25,259 nt of DNA, taken from positions 1 to 25,259 of IMG/VR virus record IMGVR_UViG_3300042549_011226; one strand, written 5' to 3'. The DNA is from a virus. A program made the position numbers and the translations under genes. The notes beneath the pieces are model-generated. The model searched no databases. It saw nothing but the letters and a program-made list of their open reading frames with translations, and was not told where the DNA came from. This document shows, one piece after another, positions 16,351-23,517 of this stretch. Each line of letters begins with the position of its first letter. The first letter of the stretch is position 1.

Positions 16351-16392
16351 GATCCATCAAAAACAAAATAAAAAACTCACCCTACATATCAA

Positions 16393-17145
16393 TCACAGCA
16401 TTTCAATCAGACCAAGCTGCCCCATCAGCGCGTTGTTAGGCGCGCCTGGATCGGCCATCAACTCGGCTTCTAAATCCAGTTCGCCAAATTTTTTATTACT
16501 GATTAAATCCACTACTTTGGCGGGGTCAAAGGTCACACGCCACAGGCTCATCCGCGCCTCGCGCCCGCTTTGCGCCTTGTTATTGCCCTTAAAAAGCACT
16601 TCATACTCAGCAGGATCGGCACTAAAAATGCCGACATTTACCGCGCTGGCGTAGGAGTAATTAGCCTTGATCGGCATCACAAACGGGCCGGTAATGCTGA
16701 GCACCTCAAAGGTGCCAAACTGTGGGTCAAGGCGGAAATGCGTGCCTTCAACTAACGAGAGCGGCGTTCCTGTTGAATCTTTCAGCGTCACCGCACTCAC
16801 TGCGCCATGGGCCAGCTTATAAATGCCGCCAACTTCGAGAATGGCGAAGCTTTCATTGGTAACCGAGCCACCAACCACAGCTAAGCTAGTGGCATGCAAT
16901 GCCAAAGCAGCCACATCTGGATCAAACTGGTTTGTCTTCAACTTCAAGGCAGCCTCAGGCGATCCATAGCGCACATCGATGATGCCCTCGCCATTACTAC
17001 CTTCCAGCTTAGTTTTGTCGCGCTTCAGCGTGAGCTGTAAGTCAGGGCAGTTACCCAAGAGGCGGAAATTATTCGTGCCTTTTTTTCTAAGCAGTACTTG
17101 GCCATCAAAGCTAAAGTGCTCGCGGATAAATGGAGTGGCTGGCAT
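16393..17145 (-). CDS. Major tail tube protein
   Basis: A 250-residue protein with the look of siphovirus tail tube proteins: EHFSFDGQVLLRKKGTNNFRLLGN near the start, then charged strands (TLKRDKTKLEGSNGEGI), ALKLKTNQFDPDVAAL, and at the end YEVLFKGNNKAQSGREARMSLWRVTF and KKFGELDLEAELMADPGA. These are features of tube proteins whose inner strands stack into hexameric rings. It is followed after 103 bp by the tape measure gene and preceded directly by a 55-residue gene (stop and start adjacent). The ribosome site AAGGAAG lies 8 nt before the ATG. Identity is strongly supported by context and sequence character. Confidence 0.85.
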   Translation of the reverse strand: MPATPFIREHFSFDGQVLLRKKGTNNFRLLGNCPDLQLTLKRDKTKLEGSNGEGIIDVRYGSPEAALKLKTNQFDPDVAALALHATSLAVVGGSVTNESFAILEVGGIYKLAHGAVSAVTLKDSTGTPLSLVEGTHFRLDPQFGTFEVLSITGPFVMPIKANYSYASAVNVGIFSADPAEYEVLFKGNNKAQSGREARMSLWRVTFDPAKVVDLISNKKFGELDLEAELMADPGAPNNALMGQLGLIEML

Positions 17146-17313
17146 TTATTCGGCTTCCTTTTTTACGGCCACAGCGGCCTTGGTTTTTGTGTCACTGGCA
17201 ATACCGTTTTCTTTTAGCCAGCCTGCAGTGGATTCATCCACTTCAATTTCATCGCCAGCGCGGTACTGCTTGCCAGCATCGATATGGTCTTGCTTCAGTA
17301 ATACCTGGGGCAT
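17146..17313 (-). CDS. Small conserved-type phage protein (DUF7210-like)
   Basis: A 55-residue protein beginning MPQVLLKQDHIDAGKQYRAG and continuing DEIEVDESTAGWLKENGIAS, with a lysine/alanine-rich tail. The layout (short strand, AGKxYxxGDxIEVDxxTAxWLxxxG) is familiar from small proteins in phage head-tail modules. The ribosome site is the best in the region (AAAGGAGG, 6 nt before the ATG), implying high translation. The stop codon directly abuts the start of the tail tube gene, so the two are probably coupled. The role is unknown. Confidence comes from ribosome site, motif and tight packing. Confidence 0.8.
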   Translation of the reverse strand: MPQVLLKQDHIDAGKQYRAGDEIEVDESTAGWLKENGIASDTKTKAAVAVKKEAE

Positions 17314-17329
17314 ATAGCCTCCTTTAGAT

Positions 17330-17749
17330 TTACAAATTAGGCAGGGTGAGCTGTATCGCCACCCAGCCGTAGGGAAACTCCAACTGGCTGCTTTGCCTCA
17401 GCTCGCTAATCGCTACCGGCCCCAGCTCTCTAGGCAAGCAGTCTTTATCTAAAGCCCTGAGTAATTCATCGGCAAAATCGCTCTCGGCATCTTCAACATC
17501 ACAAGCATCAACTCCACTGACAAACAGTTGAGCGATGATAGCCACGCGGCGCAAGCCACTATTGGCCAGCTCGCCGGGGATATTTTCTAAATCTTGCATG
17601 CCCTGATGCACGATGGTAATCACCCCCTGCTTCAAAGCAGCATCGCCCCGCTCGGCAAAATCCTGCATAGAGCGAGTCACAATCCGGGTGGGCAGCTGGG
17701 AGGATAAATGCGCTTTTAACGCGTTCATCCGGGTAGATAGCCTGCTCAT
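17330..17749 (-). CDS. Putative tail terminator/completion protein
   Basis: A 139-residue protein with an N-terminal helical part (MSRLSTRMNALKAHLSSQL), then strands (GVITIVHQG, RVAIIAQLFVSG), an acidic helix (DVEDAESDFADELLRALDKD) and a last strand WVAIQLTLPNL. Length, fold pattern and position (after the HK97 gp10-like gene and before the tube gene) match tail terminator proteins of the lambda gpU/Gp17 type, which cap the tail and join it to the head. The start overlaps the upstream stop as ATGA. Function is inferred from order more than from sequence. Confidence 0.6.
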   Translation of the reverse strand: MSRLSTRMNALKAHLSSQLPTRIVTRSMQDFAERGDAALKQGVITIVHQGMQDLENIPGELANSGLRRVAIIAQLFVSGVDACDVEDAESDFADELLRALDKDCLPRELGPVAISELRQSSQLEFPYGWVAIQLTLPNL

Positions 17750-18249
17750 GGCATAAACCCCTGCAATGCCGAATCACGCAAAACCTGCATTACTCGGCTT
17801 TCTGTATTGTTGAATGCACGTTCGGCAAATGGATTCGCTGCAATGCCTTTTTTGGCAATGGCGCGACCAATTAAAAACGTCAATGAATCTACCTGCTCCT
17901 TACCGCCCTTTTTACGGCTTTCCCGAGCACCAACTACACGCAACCGCACCCACTCAGCAAAAGCAGAGCCTGGCCTCATATTTGGAAACCGCCCAGGATT
18001 ACGACCTTCATGAACAAATCCCGCATAGTTCACACTGGGAGCAACTACGCGCACCAGATCACTTGGCCGACTCACATGGATAGAATTGGTCAACAACGAA
18101 AAACCCTTGGGCGATTCTTCTTTCATCGAAACTGCAACAATTTGCCCAGCCTGATCCAGCCCAGCAATAAGTGACTTCTTTAATGATTCCTCTGTGGATT
18201 TCAGCGCTGTTTGCACATCTTCATCATCAACACGAATCGTAAAACTCAT
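17746..18249 (-). CDS. HK97 gp10-like head-tail joining protein
   Basis: A 167-residue protein. Residues 1-45 are strand-helix (MSFTIRVDDEDVQTALKSTEESLKKSLIAGL), followed by the family hallmarks VNYAGFVHEGRNPGRFP (about 73-89) and GIAANPFAERAFNNTESRV (about 135-153). HK97 gp10 family proteins work at the neck, helping to complete the head-tail joint. The length is a little above the usual 120-160. The gene overlaps both neighbours by 4 bp as ATGA, so three genes in a row are translationally coupled. Confidence 0.8.
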   Translation of the reverse strand: MSFTIRVDDEDVQTALKSTEESLKKSLIAGLDQAGQIVAVSMKEESPKGFSLLTNSIHVSRPSDLVRVVAPSVNYAGFVHEGRNPGRFPNMRPGSAFAEWVRLRVVGARESRKKGGKEQVDSLTFLIGRAIAKKGIAANPFAERAFNNTESRVMQVLRDSALQGFMP

Positions 18250-18872
18250 GAGCGCCCAGCCTTCCAGAACTCACCCAACAGAGCCTGATACAGTGCCGCA
18301 GGTGTGCTATTGCGCGGCGAGCCGGTCAGGCCATCGCGCATAGCCACCGGCTTATTGATATTGCGCATGGCCAGCTCTCGCATAGCCTCAGCTTGGCAAC
18401 GCAATACAAGCAGCGGCAGATCTTGGCTTGGCACTGTGGTTTGCGCCGCTGTGCCGACTTTATGCAGGCCAAGGTAGTGATAAGAAAAGCGGCTGCCACA
18501 CACGCTAAGCTGCAGCTGCGTAGGCGCTGGGCTCAGTGTTAAAGCCCGCTGATCATTAATATCAACTCTGGCTACACGCGGTAATTGGCCGGGATAAAGA
18601 GGCTCCCACGGCATATGGCCGTGATCACCCCAGATCATTTGCCGAAACTGAATAAAATCAGCAGGCACGGCATAGCAATTTGGATAATCAGCAATTTGCC
18701 CTGTTAGCAGATCAAAGCTGCCAATGCCGATGCGTGGCCGCTGCGTACTGAAATCAGCGAGGGCCGTATCCAAATGGCGCTGAAAATCTGCATCATCTGC
18801 AGCCTTAAACCCACTGACGGCATCGCCAAGGCTGGCTTTCAGCTGAGTGATAATTTCACCCCGGCTAATCAT
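18246..18872 (-). CDS. Putative head-tail connector/adaptor protein
   Basis: A 208-residue protein. The start MISRGEIITQLKASLGDAVS and DADFQRHLDTALADFSTQRP is helical, as in gp6-like head-tail adaptors that bind the portal. The middle is beta-rich and contains YAVPADFIQFRQMIWGDHG and LPLLVLRCQAEAMRELAMRN. It follows the capsid gene and an unknown gene and precedes the gp10-like gene, the normal place for a connector. The start overlaps the preceding stop by one base (TAATG). The family is not recognised with certainty. The odd point is that no portal gene is present upstream in this window. Confidence 0.55.
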   Translation of the reverse strand: MISRGEIITQLKASLGDAVSGFKAADDADFQRHLDTALADFSTQRPRIGIGSFDLLTGQIADYPNCYAVPADFIQFRQMIWGDHGHMPWEPLYPGQLPRVARVDINDQRALTLSPAPTQLQLSVCGSRFSYHYLGLHKVGTAAQTTVPSQDLPLLVLRCQAEAMRELAMRNINKPVAMRDGLTGSPRNSTPAALYQALLGEFWKAGRS

Positions 18873-19249
18873 TACTGGCCCTCACCTGTAGTTTTTTCTG
18901 CATTAGCTGCACCCGCACGATTAAGCAGATGTTCAGCTACCGCACCCAGCACACCCTTGCGGCTTTTACCCAGCTGCTCCAGCTCCCCCAAGCGCTCCAG
19001 CTCTTCATCAGGCAGATCAGCCATTGCAGCCAGCACGCTGTCTACATTGCCATCCAACAAGAGCTGCATTGCCAGATCAATCTCTGATACATCAATTTTC
19101 TCCTGCTCATCAGCAGGGCCATCCGCTGGAGCGGAATAATCAGGGTGTAAGTAAGCTTCAACAGAGCGAGTCTGGCCGGGAGGAATAGTGAATAAACCAA
19201 CCGTAACAAAGCGGTCGGTTTCATTAGTAAATGGCACGAGGTTTGACAT
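18872..19249 (-). CDS. Hypothetical head-module protein
   Basis: A 125-residue protein, not recognised. The N-terminus is a short beta region (SNLVPFTNETDRFVTVGLFT, IPPGQTRSVEAYLHPDY), the remainder a strongly acidic helical tail (ADEQEKIDVSEIDLAMQLLL, ADLPDEELERLGELEQLG). It lies between the capsid gene and the connector gene, downstream of a short intrinsic terminator, so its expression is expected to be lower than the capsid's. A head completion or decoration role is possible but not shown. Confidence 0.6.
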   Translation of the reverse strand: MSNLVPFTNETDRFVTVGLFTIPPGQTRSVEAYLHPDYSAPADGPADEQEKIDVSEIDLAMQLLLDGNVDSVLAAMADLPDEELERLGELEQLGKSRKGVLGAVAEHLLNRAGAANAEKTTGEGQ

Positions 19250-19263
19250 GATTTTTCCAGCAC

Positions 19264-19291
19264 AAAAGCCCCGCTAGCGAGCCAGCGGGGC
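19264..19291 (-). terminator. Intrinsic terminator after the capsid gene
   Basis: On the minus strand an 8-bp stem GCCCCGCT/AGCGGGGC with an 8-nt loop is followed by TTTTGTG. It sits between the capsid gene (ends 19298) and the next gene (starts 19249). The short T run suggests partial termination, which would keep capsid transcripts more abundant than those of downstream genes. Confidence 0.75.
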
Positions 19292-19297
19292 GGGTTA

Positions 19298-21853
19298 TTA
19301 ACGGCCTGTAAAGGAATAAACCAACACAGAAGTCATGCGGTTACGAACCGGAGTAGGAACCTTAATGGCGTTGTACTCTTCGCCATACGCTTGCCTTTTA
19401 CCGATTGGCACACCTTGGGCGTTGGTGACTTCAAAAGGCGCGCCCATTTCGAAGGGTTTGGCCACGGTATAAGTGAGCTGGCCACGCTGGCCCAGCAGCA
19501 TGCGCTGATCACCCAAATCAATCCCTGGCGCATTGGTGCCAAAGGTCGGGATGCTCTTGATGGCCTGTAAATCGCCCTGGCTATCTGTTGAAGTGCCGTT
19601 CTTATTCAAGAGGCTGACAAACTGCTCTGCATTAGAAATCGTGTCGTTTAGGGTAGGGCTCATTAGCGCGAAATCAGGCTGAATAAAGCGCTGGCCAGCC
19701 ATCATGGCTTTCTGCGCACCCACGGCCTGTAAAGATTTATTCAACTGCTTTTCAAAGGTACTGCTGCCTGGCACATCCAGATCCACCTTGATCAGATTGG
19801 TGGCTCGGCTGTAATCCACGGTGCAAACACCGGTATTAGCAGGGGTTACGGGCACGCCATCTTTATTTACAAACTGGATGTAACCCATATTGAAGCTGGT
19901 CACGCGGTAATAGGTGGCGGCAGGCTGAGCACCAGAGCCATCCCATGGCAACACGGCCACAGCATTCAGTTTTACCACCATCGGGTTTTCAGGAGGGCCA
20001 ATCGGGGTGCCCTTAATATCAAACGCTTGATACGGGCGAACGATAGGGAAACTGGCCGTTTTAATAGTGTTTTTAGTGGTGCCATCCAGCTGCGCCGAGA
20101 TACTTTCCGCTGCAACCCCCACCGCGTTATAAGCATCCGAGCTGCGCTGTAATTCATTCGCAATACGCTTTGCCACCAGCTCACGCATAACACGGGCGCA
20201 GACCTCAATATTGCGGGCCATCGCATCCCAATTGATCGCGCTGGCACGGCTAAAGTTAGCCATTTCATTGGTGATGATGTAAGCCACTTTCATCGGCAGA
20301 ATGTAGGCCGTATCCATCGCTTGAGTAATTGTGGCGTAGTTAATCGCGCCACCCTCAAACACCACGCCGTCATTCACCACGCCAGATACATCGCGGTACT
20401 CATATGGGATTTGGGTGGTTACGGTCGCAGTGAAATCGGTCAGCGTATTAATCAGCTGCAAGATATTCAGATCCGACAAAGCTTCACGGATTACTTCACG
20501 CTGAAAGCCGATCGGCAAGCTACCACGGGCCATATTTGTTTCGCCCCCCGCCAGCATCTTCACTTCTTCGGCAATGGCATACGCATTAATGTGATCAAAC
20601 TGAGTGATCACTTCATCTACAAACGGAGAAACCTTCTCCGCCAGCTTCAGCTTGCCACTAGAAAACGTCGACGTGCGCTTTAGCATATCGGTGTAAGTGC
20701 CAGACAACTGCTTGGCACCCTCATCTGGCATAGAGAAGCGAACCGATCCCGCAGGAGCAAAGCCCAGCGCCGCCAGCTGCTTAGCCGCAGCCTGCTGATT
20801 GCCCTGGCTAAGCAGCATTTCAGACAAGGTTGTAATCTGCGCATCACCCCAGCCCGGCATCAATAGCGTTGTGCCCTGCTCGCAAAGGGTTTTCTTTGCC
20901 GCATCGCTAAGGCCAGATGCATTAATCTTGTCGCTAAGCAGCTTAGCGGCCGCCGCTTTATCATCGCTTAACTGCTTAACTGCAGCGGCATCGCTAGCAC
21001 GCTGCTCGGCCAATGCCTTAGTGACTGCTGCAGCCACATCAATCGTTTGGGCAGGGGCATTAACAGAAAGCTGAATCACGCCACCACCGGCCAGCTGCTG
21101 TGAAAGCTGCACAGCAGAAGCTTCAAATTGAGCCAATACCGCTTCAGCGACTTTTTCATCTGTAACGCTGGCTTCAGACAAGCATTTTTCAGCAGCGATA
21201 GATAAACATTCAATAGCCGCAGCAGACAGGCCTTTAGCCACAAGGCTTTGTGCCAAGCGTTTTACGTGTTCTTTCCACATTGTTTGGATCTCCGACAGAA
21301 GCGTTTTCTGTAGTTCTGGGTGTAATAGGATGGGGAGTTCATTAGAGGCGGCACTTACACTCAATTTCACCGGATCCAGCCCTTTAATCACTGGACGCAC
21401 AGTGAGGGCAGCGCCAAGCAAGACACATCCGTGCTGCTGGCCCGCTTCGTTGTCGATGAACTGTTCGTGGTATTCCGCAGAAAGGTATTTATATTTCTTG
21501 CTACGCACTGCAGTGACCCCGTAAGGGCTCCACTCCACCAATGCGCGCAAGCGATTACCTTCAATGCCCAACTTGAGAACGGTAGCGGCCGCTCCATCCC
21601 CAGGCTCATGGTTTACATCGATAAAAATATCCTGCCCAAATGTGCGCTCATCAAAATTGCGCACCATAGACAGCAACATTTCTTTGGTAATTTCAAAACG
21701 GCCATAACGCGGATCAGTAAAGCTACCTGTTCTGGTCACGGTTACCCACGTCGGCCCTGGAGCATCTCCATCTGCCAAGGTCACGCTAAGAGCGGACAGA
21801 AAACGTACTGCCTCAGGGCGGTTAGATTCAGAAAGTTTGATGATTCGCGCCAT
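19298..21853 (-). CDS. Fused prohead protease, scaffold and major capsid protein
   Basis: An 851-residue polyprotein from the ATG at 21853 (a GTG at 21877 would add 8); residue numbers here count from the GTG. Residues about 9-175 resemble the Mu gpI-type prohead protease, with candidate catalytic His90 (DVNHEPGDGAA) and Ser133 (YKYLSAEYH), ending in LGAALTVRPVIKGL. Residues about 180-400 are alanine/lysine-rich helices and look like a scaffold. The remainder (about 405-859) looks like the capsid shell protein (MARGSLPIGFQREVIREALS, RVMRELVAKRIANELQRSSDAYN, TYTVAKPFEMGAPFEV). Self-cleavage would release the capsid subunit and destroy the scaffold. Protease-capsid fusions are known. A strong terminator stands directly upstream. 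No portal or terminase precedes it. Confidence 0.85.
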   Translation of the reverse strand: MARIIKLSESNRPEAVRFLSALSVTLADGDAPGPTWVTVTRTGSFTDPRYGRFEITKEMLLSMVRNFDERTFGQDIFIDVNHEPGDGAAATVLKLGIEGNRLRALVEWSPYGVTAVRSKKYKYLSAEYHEQFIDNEAGQQHGCVLLGAALTVRPVIKGLDPVKLSVSAASNELPILLHPELQKTLLSEIQTMWKEHVKRLAQSLVAKGLSAAAIECLSIAAEKCLSEASVTDEKVAEAVLAQFEASAVQLSQQLAGGGVIQLSVNAPAQTIDVAAAVTKALAEQRASDAAAVKQLSDDKAAAAKLLSDKINASGLSDAAKKTLCEQGTTLLMPGWGDAQITTLSEMLLSQGNQQAAAKQLAALGFAPAGSVRFSMPDEGAKQLSGTYTDMLKRTSTFSSGKLKLAEKVSPFVDEVITQFDHINAYAIAEEVKMLAGGETNMARGSLPIGFQREVIREALSDLNILQLINTLTDFTATVTTQIPYEYRDVSGVVNDGVVFEGGAINYATITQAMDTAYILPMKVAYIITNEMANFSRASAINWDAMARNIEVCARVMRELVAKRIANELQRSSDAYNAVGVAAESISAQLDGTTKNTIKTASFPIVRPYQAFDIKGTPIGPPENPMVVKLNAVAVLPWDGSGAQPAATYYRVTSFNMGYIQFVNKDGVPVTPANTGVCTVDYSRATNLIKVDLDVPGSSTFEKQLNKSLQAVGAQKAMMAGQRFIQPDFALMSPTLNDTISNAEQFVSLLNKNGTSTDSQGDLQAIKSIPTFGTNAPGIDLGDQRMLLGQRGQLTYTVAKPFEMGAPFEVTNAQGVPIGKRQAYGEEYNAIKVPTPVRNRMTSVLVYSFTGR

Positions 21854-21882
21854 GCCGATTCCATGAAAAAGTGGCACAGCGG

Positions 21883-21937
21883 AAAAAGAAAAACCCCGCT
21901 GCGCAGCCCTTTATGGAAAAGGGCTTACACAGCAGGG
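21883..21937 (-). terminator. Strong intrinsic terminator just before the capsid gene
   Basis: On the minus strand a long stem (arms 21917-21937 and 21894-21913, about 19 pairs with one bulged A and some G-U pairs, loop TCCA) runs directly into an 11-nt T-rich tract (21883-21893, one C). The tract ends 30 nt before the capsid ATG. Transcripts from the antirepressor operon should stop here unless antiterminated. Confidence 0.88.
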
Positions 21938-21978
21938 TAGGGATTTAATGCAAGACTAAAAAGGCACCAAAAGCACCG

Positions 21979-22167
21979 TTAAAACTCGGGGTTCACCTCC
22001 AATGCCACTTTCAATTCCTGCACCTGCACAGCATGATCCCGAGCGAGGGTATCAAGCACCGCAGCAATATCTGCAGGGCGATCTAAATACAGACTTTCGC
22101 GCAGTAAATGAGCCAAGCCCATCAGTGCGGCTTCGTGCTGTTCCAGCCCCATTATCAAATCTGACAT
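21979..22167 (-). CDS. Small hypothetical phage protein
   Basis: A 62-residue helical protein (MSDLIMGLEQHEAALMGLAH, then LLRESLYLDRPADIAAVLDT, then ARDHAVQVQELKVALE). It is acidic, with no cysteines and no transmembrane segment. A clear ribosome site AAGGA lies 5 nt before the ATG. It is the last gene of the antirepressor operon before the strong terminator at 21883-21937. Not recognised. It could be a regulator of late genes, because it lies beside the only obvious control point upstream of the capsid gene, but that is only a suggestion from position. Confidence 0.65.
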   Translation of the reverse strand: MSDLIMGLEQHEAALMGLAHLLRESLYLDRPADIAAVLDTLARDHAVQVQELKVALEVNPEF

Positions 22168-22179
22168 GCTTATCCTTTA

Positions 22180-22386
22180 TTAAAAAGTGAGTGGCAAAGC
22201 GCAGCCAGACGGCAAGGGCACACGCATCCGCGCTTCGTACAAGTCTTTACGGGAATCAAGGCAAAAAATCTTAAACCCCTGATTGATCCACCCAATAAAC
22301 GCATCCTCCGGTGAGCCGTCCCCCACCATCGCAGTTTGAATCGGCACACGAATTTCATGAAAAGCAGCAATGAGTGCAGAAGCCAT
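22180..22386 (-). CDS. Small hypothetical phage protein
   Basis: A 68-residue protein (MASALIAAFHEIRVPIQTAM, then VGDGSPEDAFIGWINQGFKI, then FCLDSRKDLYEARMRVP). The ATG at 22386 is preferred over a TTG at 22392 because it has a good ribosome site (AAGGGGG) and lies 2 nt after the preceding stop. The mix of alpha and beta elements suggests a compact fold. No family recognised. It is the middle of three small genes between antirepressor and capsid, all tightly packed and probably co-expressed. Confidence 0.65.
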   Translation of the reverse strand: MASALIAAFHEIRVPIQTAMVGDGSPEDAFIGWINQGFKIFCLDSRKDLYEARMRVPLPSGCALPLTF

Positions 22387-22388
22387 GA

Positions 22389-22574
22389 TCAACCCCCTTC
22401 AGGTGAATGAGCTAATAAATGCTCTATACGGTTTTTAGCCCGCTCAACTGCATAGGCATATTTAAATACCACGGCCCGAATATCATCCGGCAGGCTGGCA
22501 TAAATCTGGTCCGCCTCATTGAACGCACTCATCGCACGGCGAGCTTCTTTTACTGTATCCATTTTCTTAGCCAT
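22389..22574 (-). CDS. Small hypothetical phage protein
   Basis: A 61-residue basic helical protein (MAKKMDTVKEARRAMSAFNE, then ADQIYASLPDDIRAVVFKYA, then YAVERAKNRIEHLLAHSPEGG). Its ATG lies inside the end of the antirepressor gene (8-bp overlap), with AAAGGAG 8 nt upstream, so the two are co-translated. Helical, lysine/arginine-rich and without transmembrane segments, it could bind nucleic acid or another protein. No family is recognised. Confidence 0.65.
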   Translation of the reverse strand: MAKKMDTVKEARRAMSAFNEADQIYASLPDDIRAVVFKYAYAVERAKNRIEHLLAHSPEGG

Positions 22575-23517
22575 TTTGCGGCTCCTTTGGTGAACCCAAC
22601 TCAGGGAGAGCTGGCAAAGGTTGGCCTAAAGCTCCTGCAATTTCACGTAATAGCCCCACAAGTACATTTCTAGAGAACGCCTCCTTACTTTTTGCAATAT
22701 CCAAAGCCAGCTGCCTTGCCATTTTAAGCAGGGCCAGCCGGTCTTTAGTCAGCGCACCACCGGCGCTATAAAAGCCTTGTTTACGGATGGCGGGCAGTAC
22801 CAAGCTGCCGATCCACTCCTTAAACGGCTTCACTTCTGGCTTGCGGCTACCTGCCAGTAAAATAAACACACCGGCCTCGCTGACTAAATTCAGCGGCTTA
22901 CCCTTAGCCTCTATTGAGCGCATGGCTACATCTTCAGCTTCCAACCGTTGCACGGCCATCGTTGGATTACCCAAGCCAATTGCCTCGCATACATCGGCCA
23001 CGACAAACCACACCTCACCATCGTTACGCAGTAACACCCGCACATCGATGCGGTTTTCAAAGCAGTAGCTAAACACAAACCCTAGATTTGGCGCGGCTTG
23101 CGGCGTATCGCTGGTCGGCTGAATGCTTAGTGTTTTGCCTTCTAATACATCCAGTACCCAACGGCGGAAAGCTTTAGCGTTTTCGGTTTGAGCAAACATC
23201 CCCAATAAATAGCAACCACGAGGAGAGAAAATCCGAACTTCGCGGGCTTGACCTGAGCTTGCAGATTGCAAGCTCAGATCACCTGCGCTCCCATTTTGGG
23301 AGCGCAGGTCAGGCAACTTAACCAAGGCCGTCATTGAGTCATCAAACTCATCAGCATGGCGAGTATATAACTCGGACATTTTGGCCCTTGGGCTTTGATA
23401 ACCTAGAGCCGCCCCAATTTGAGCCCCTCTCAACCAAGGCTTGCCGTGAATATCAACCACATCAAATGCAGTTTCTTGAAAAACTAAAGCTGAGGACGTG
23501 CTAGAATTAAGGTTCAT
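22567..23517 (-). CDS. BRO-N domain antirepressor (P22 Ant-like by position)
   Basis: A 316-residue protein with two BRO-N-like domains. The first is about residues 12-127 (FDVVDIHGKPWLRGAQIGAALGY, ending in VRIFSPRGCYLLGMF and AKAFRRWVLDVLEG). The second is about 150-250 (VRVLLRNDGEVWFVVADVCEAIGL, then SEAGVFILLAGSRKPEVKPFKEWI and LPAIRKQGFYS). A short helical tail follows. BRO-N proteins include phage antirepressors that disable lysogenic repressors by direct binding. The place here, downstream of an Arc-like gene and with an antisense RNA over its start, matches P22 ant. The ATG at 23517 has AGGGA 7 nt upstream. Residues 70-88 are encoded by two tandem hairpin repeats. The likely target is the C1-type repressor at 6387; this is inferred. 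Confidence 0.85.
   Translation of the reverse strand: MNLNSSTSSALVFQETAFDVVDIHGKPWLRGAQIGAALGYQSPRAKMSELYTRHADEFDDSMTALVKLPDLRSQNGSAGDLSLQSASSGQAREVRIFSPRGCYLLGMFAQTENAKAFRRWVLDVLEGKTLSIQPTSDTPQAAPNLGFVFSYCFENRIDVRVLLRNDGEVWFVVADVCEAIGLGNPTMAVQRLEAEDVAMRSIEAKGKPLNLVSEAGVFILLAGSRKPEVKPFKEWIGSLVLPAIRKQGFYSAGGALTKDRLALLKMARQLALDIAKSKEAFSRNVLVGLLREIAGALGQPLPALPELGSPKEPQNG
23251..23310 (-). repeat. Two tandem 30-bp hairpin units inside the antirepressor gene
   Basis: Unit 1 spans 23281-23310 and unit 2 23251-23280. Each is an inverted repeat with 13-bp arms and a 3-nt loop on the coding strand, and the two are direct repeats of each other (21 of 30 bases equal). The differences keep pairing: three base pairs differ by compensating changes and one becomes G-U. 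They encode 10 codons each (DLRSQNGSAG and DLSLQSASSG) in a loop of the first BRO-N domain. Confidence 0.85.
23499..23507 (+). promoter_or_regulatory. Extended -10 promoter for the sar-like antisense RNA
   Basis: The plus strand carries TGC followed by TAGAAT (23502-23507), an extended -10 element that can work without a good -35 box. A TTGAAA (23476-23481) lies 20 bp upstream, too far to be optimal. The start site would be near 23514, opposite the antirepressor ATG. Confidence 0.55.

Noticed and set aside
16289-16357. A 22-codon arginine-rich minus-strand frame crossing the palindrome and ending TGATG at the tape measure start
   Set aside because: The stop-start overlap looks like coupling, but there is no Shine-Dalgarno sequence and much of its code is forced by the palindrome.
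21431-21940. A 169-codon plus-strand open frame
   Set aside because: It is antisense to the protease part of the capsid fusion and to the terminator hairpin; no protein features.
23251-23310. Tandem palindromic units as a tiny CRISPR array
   Set aside because: The units are adjacent without spacers, are in frame in a gene, and no cas gene is near.
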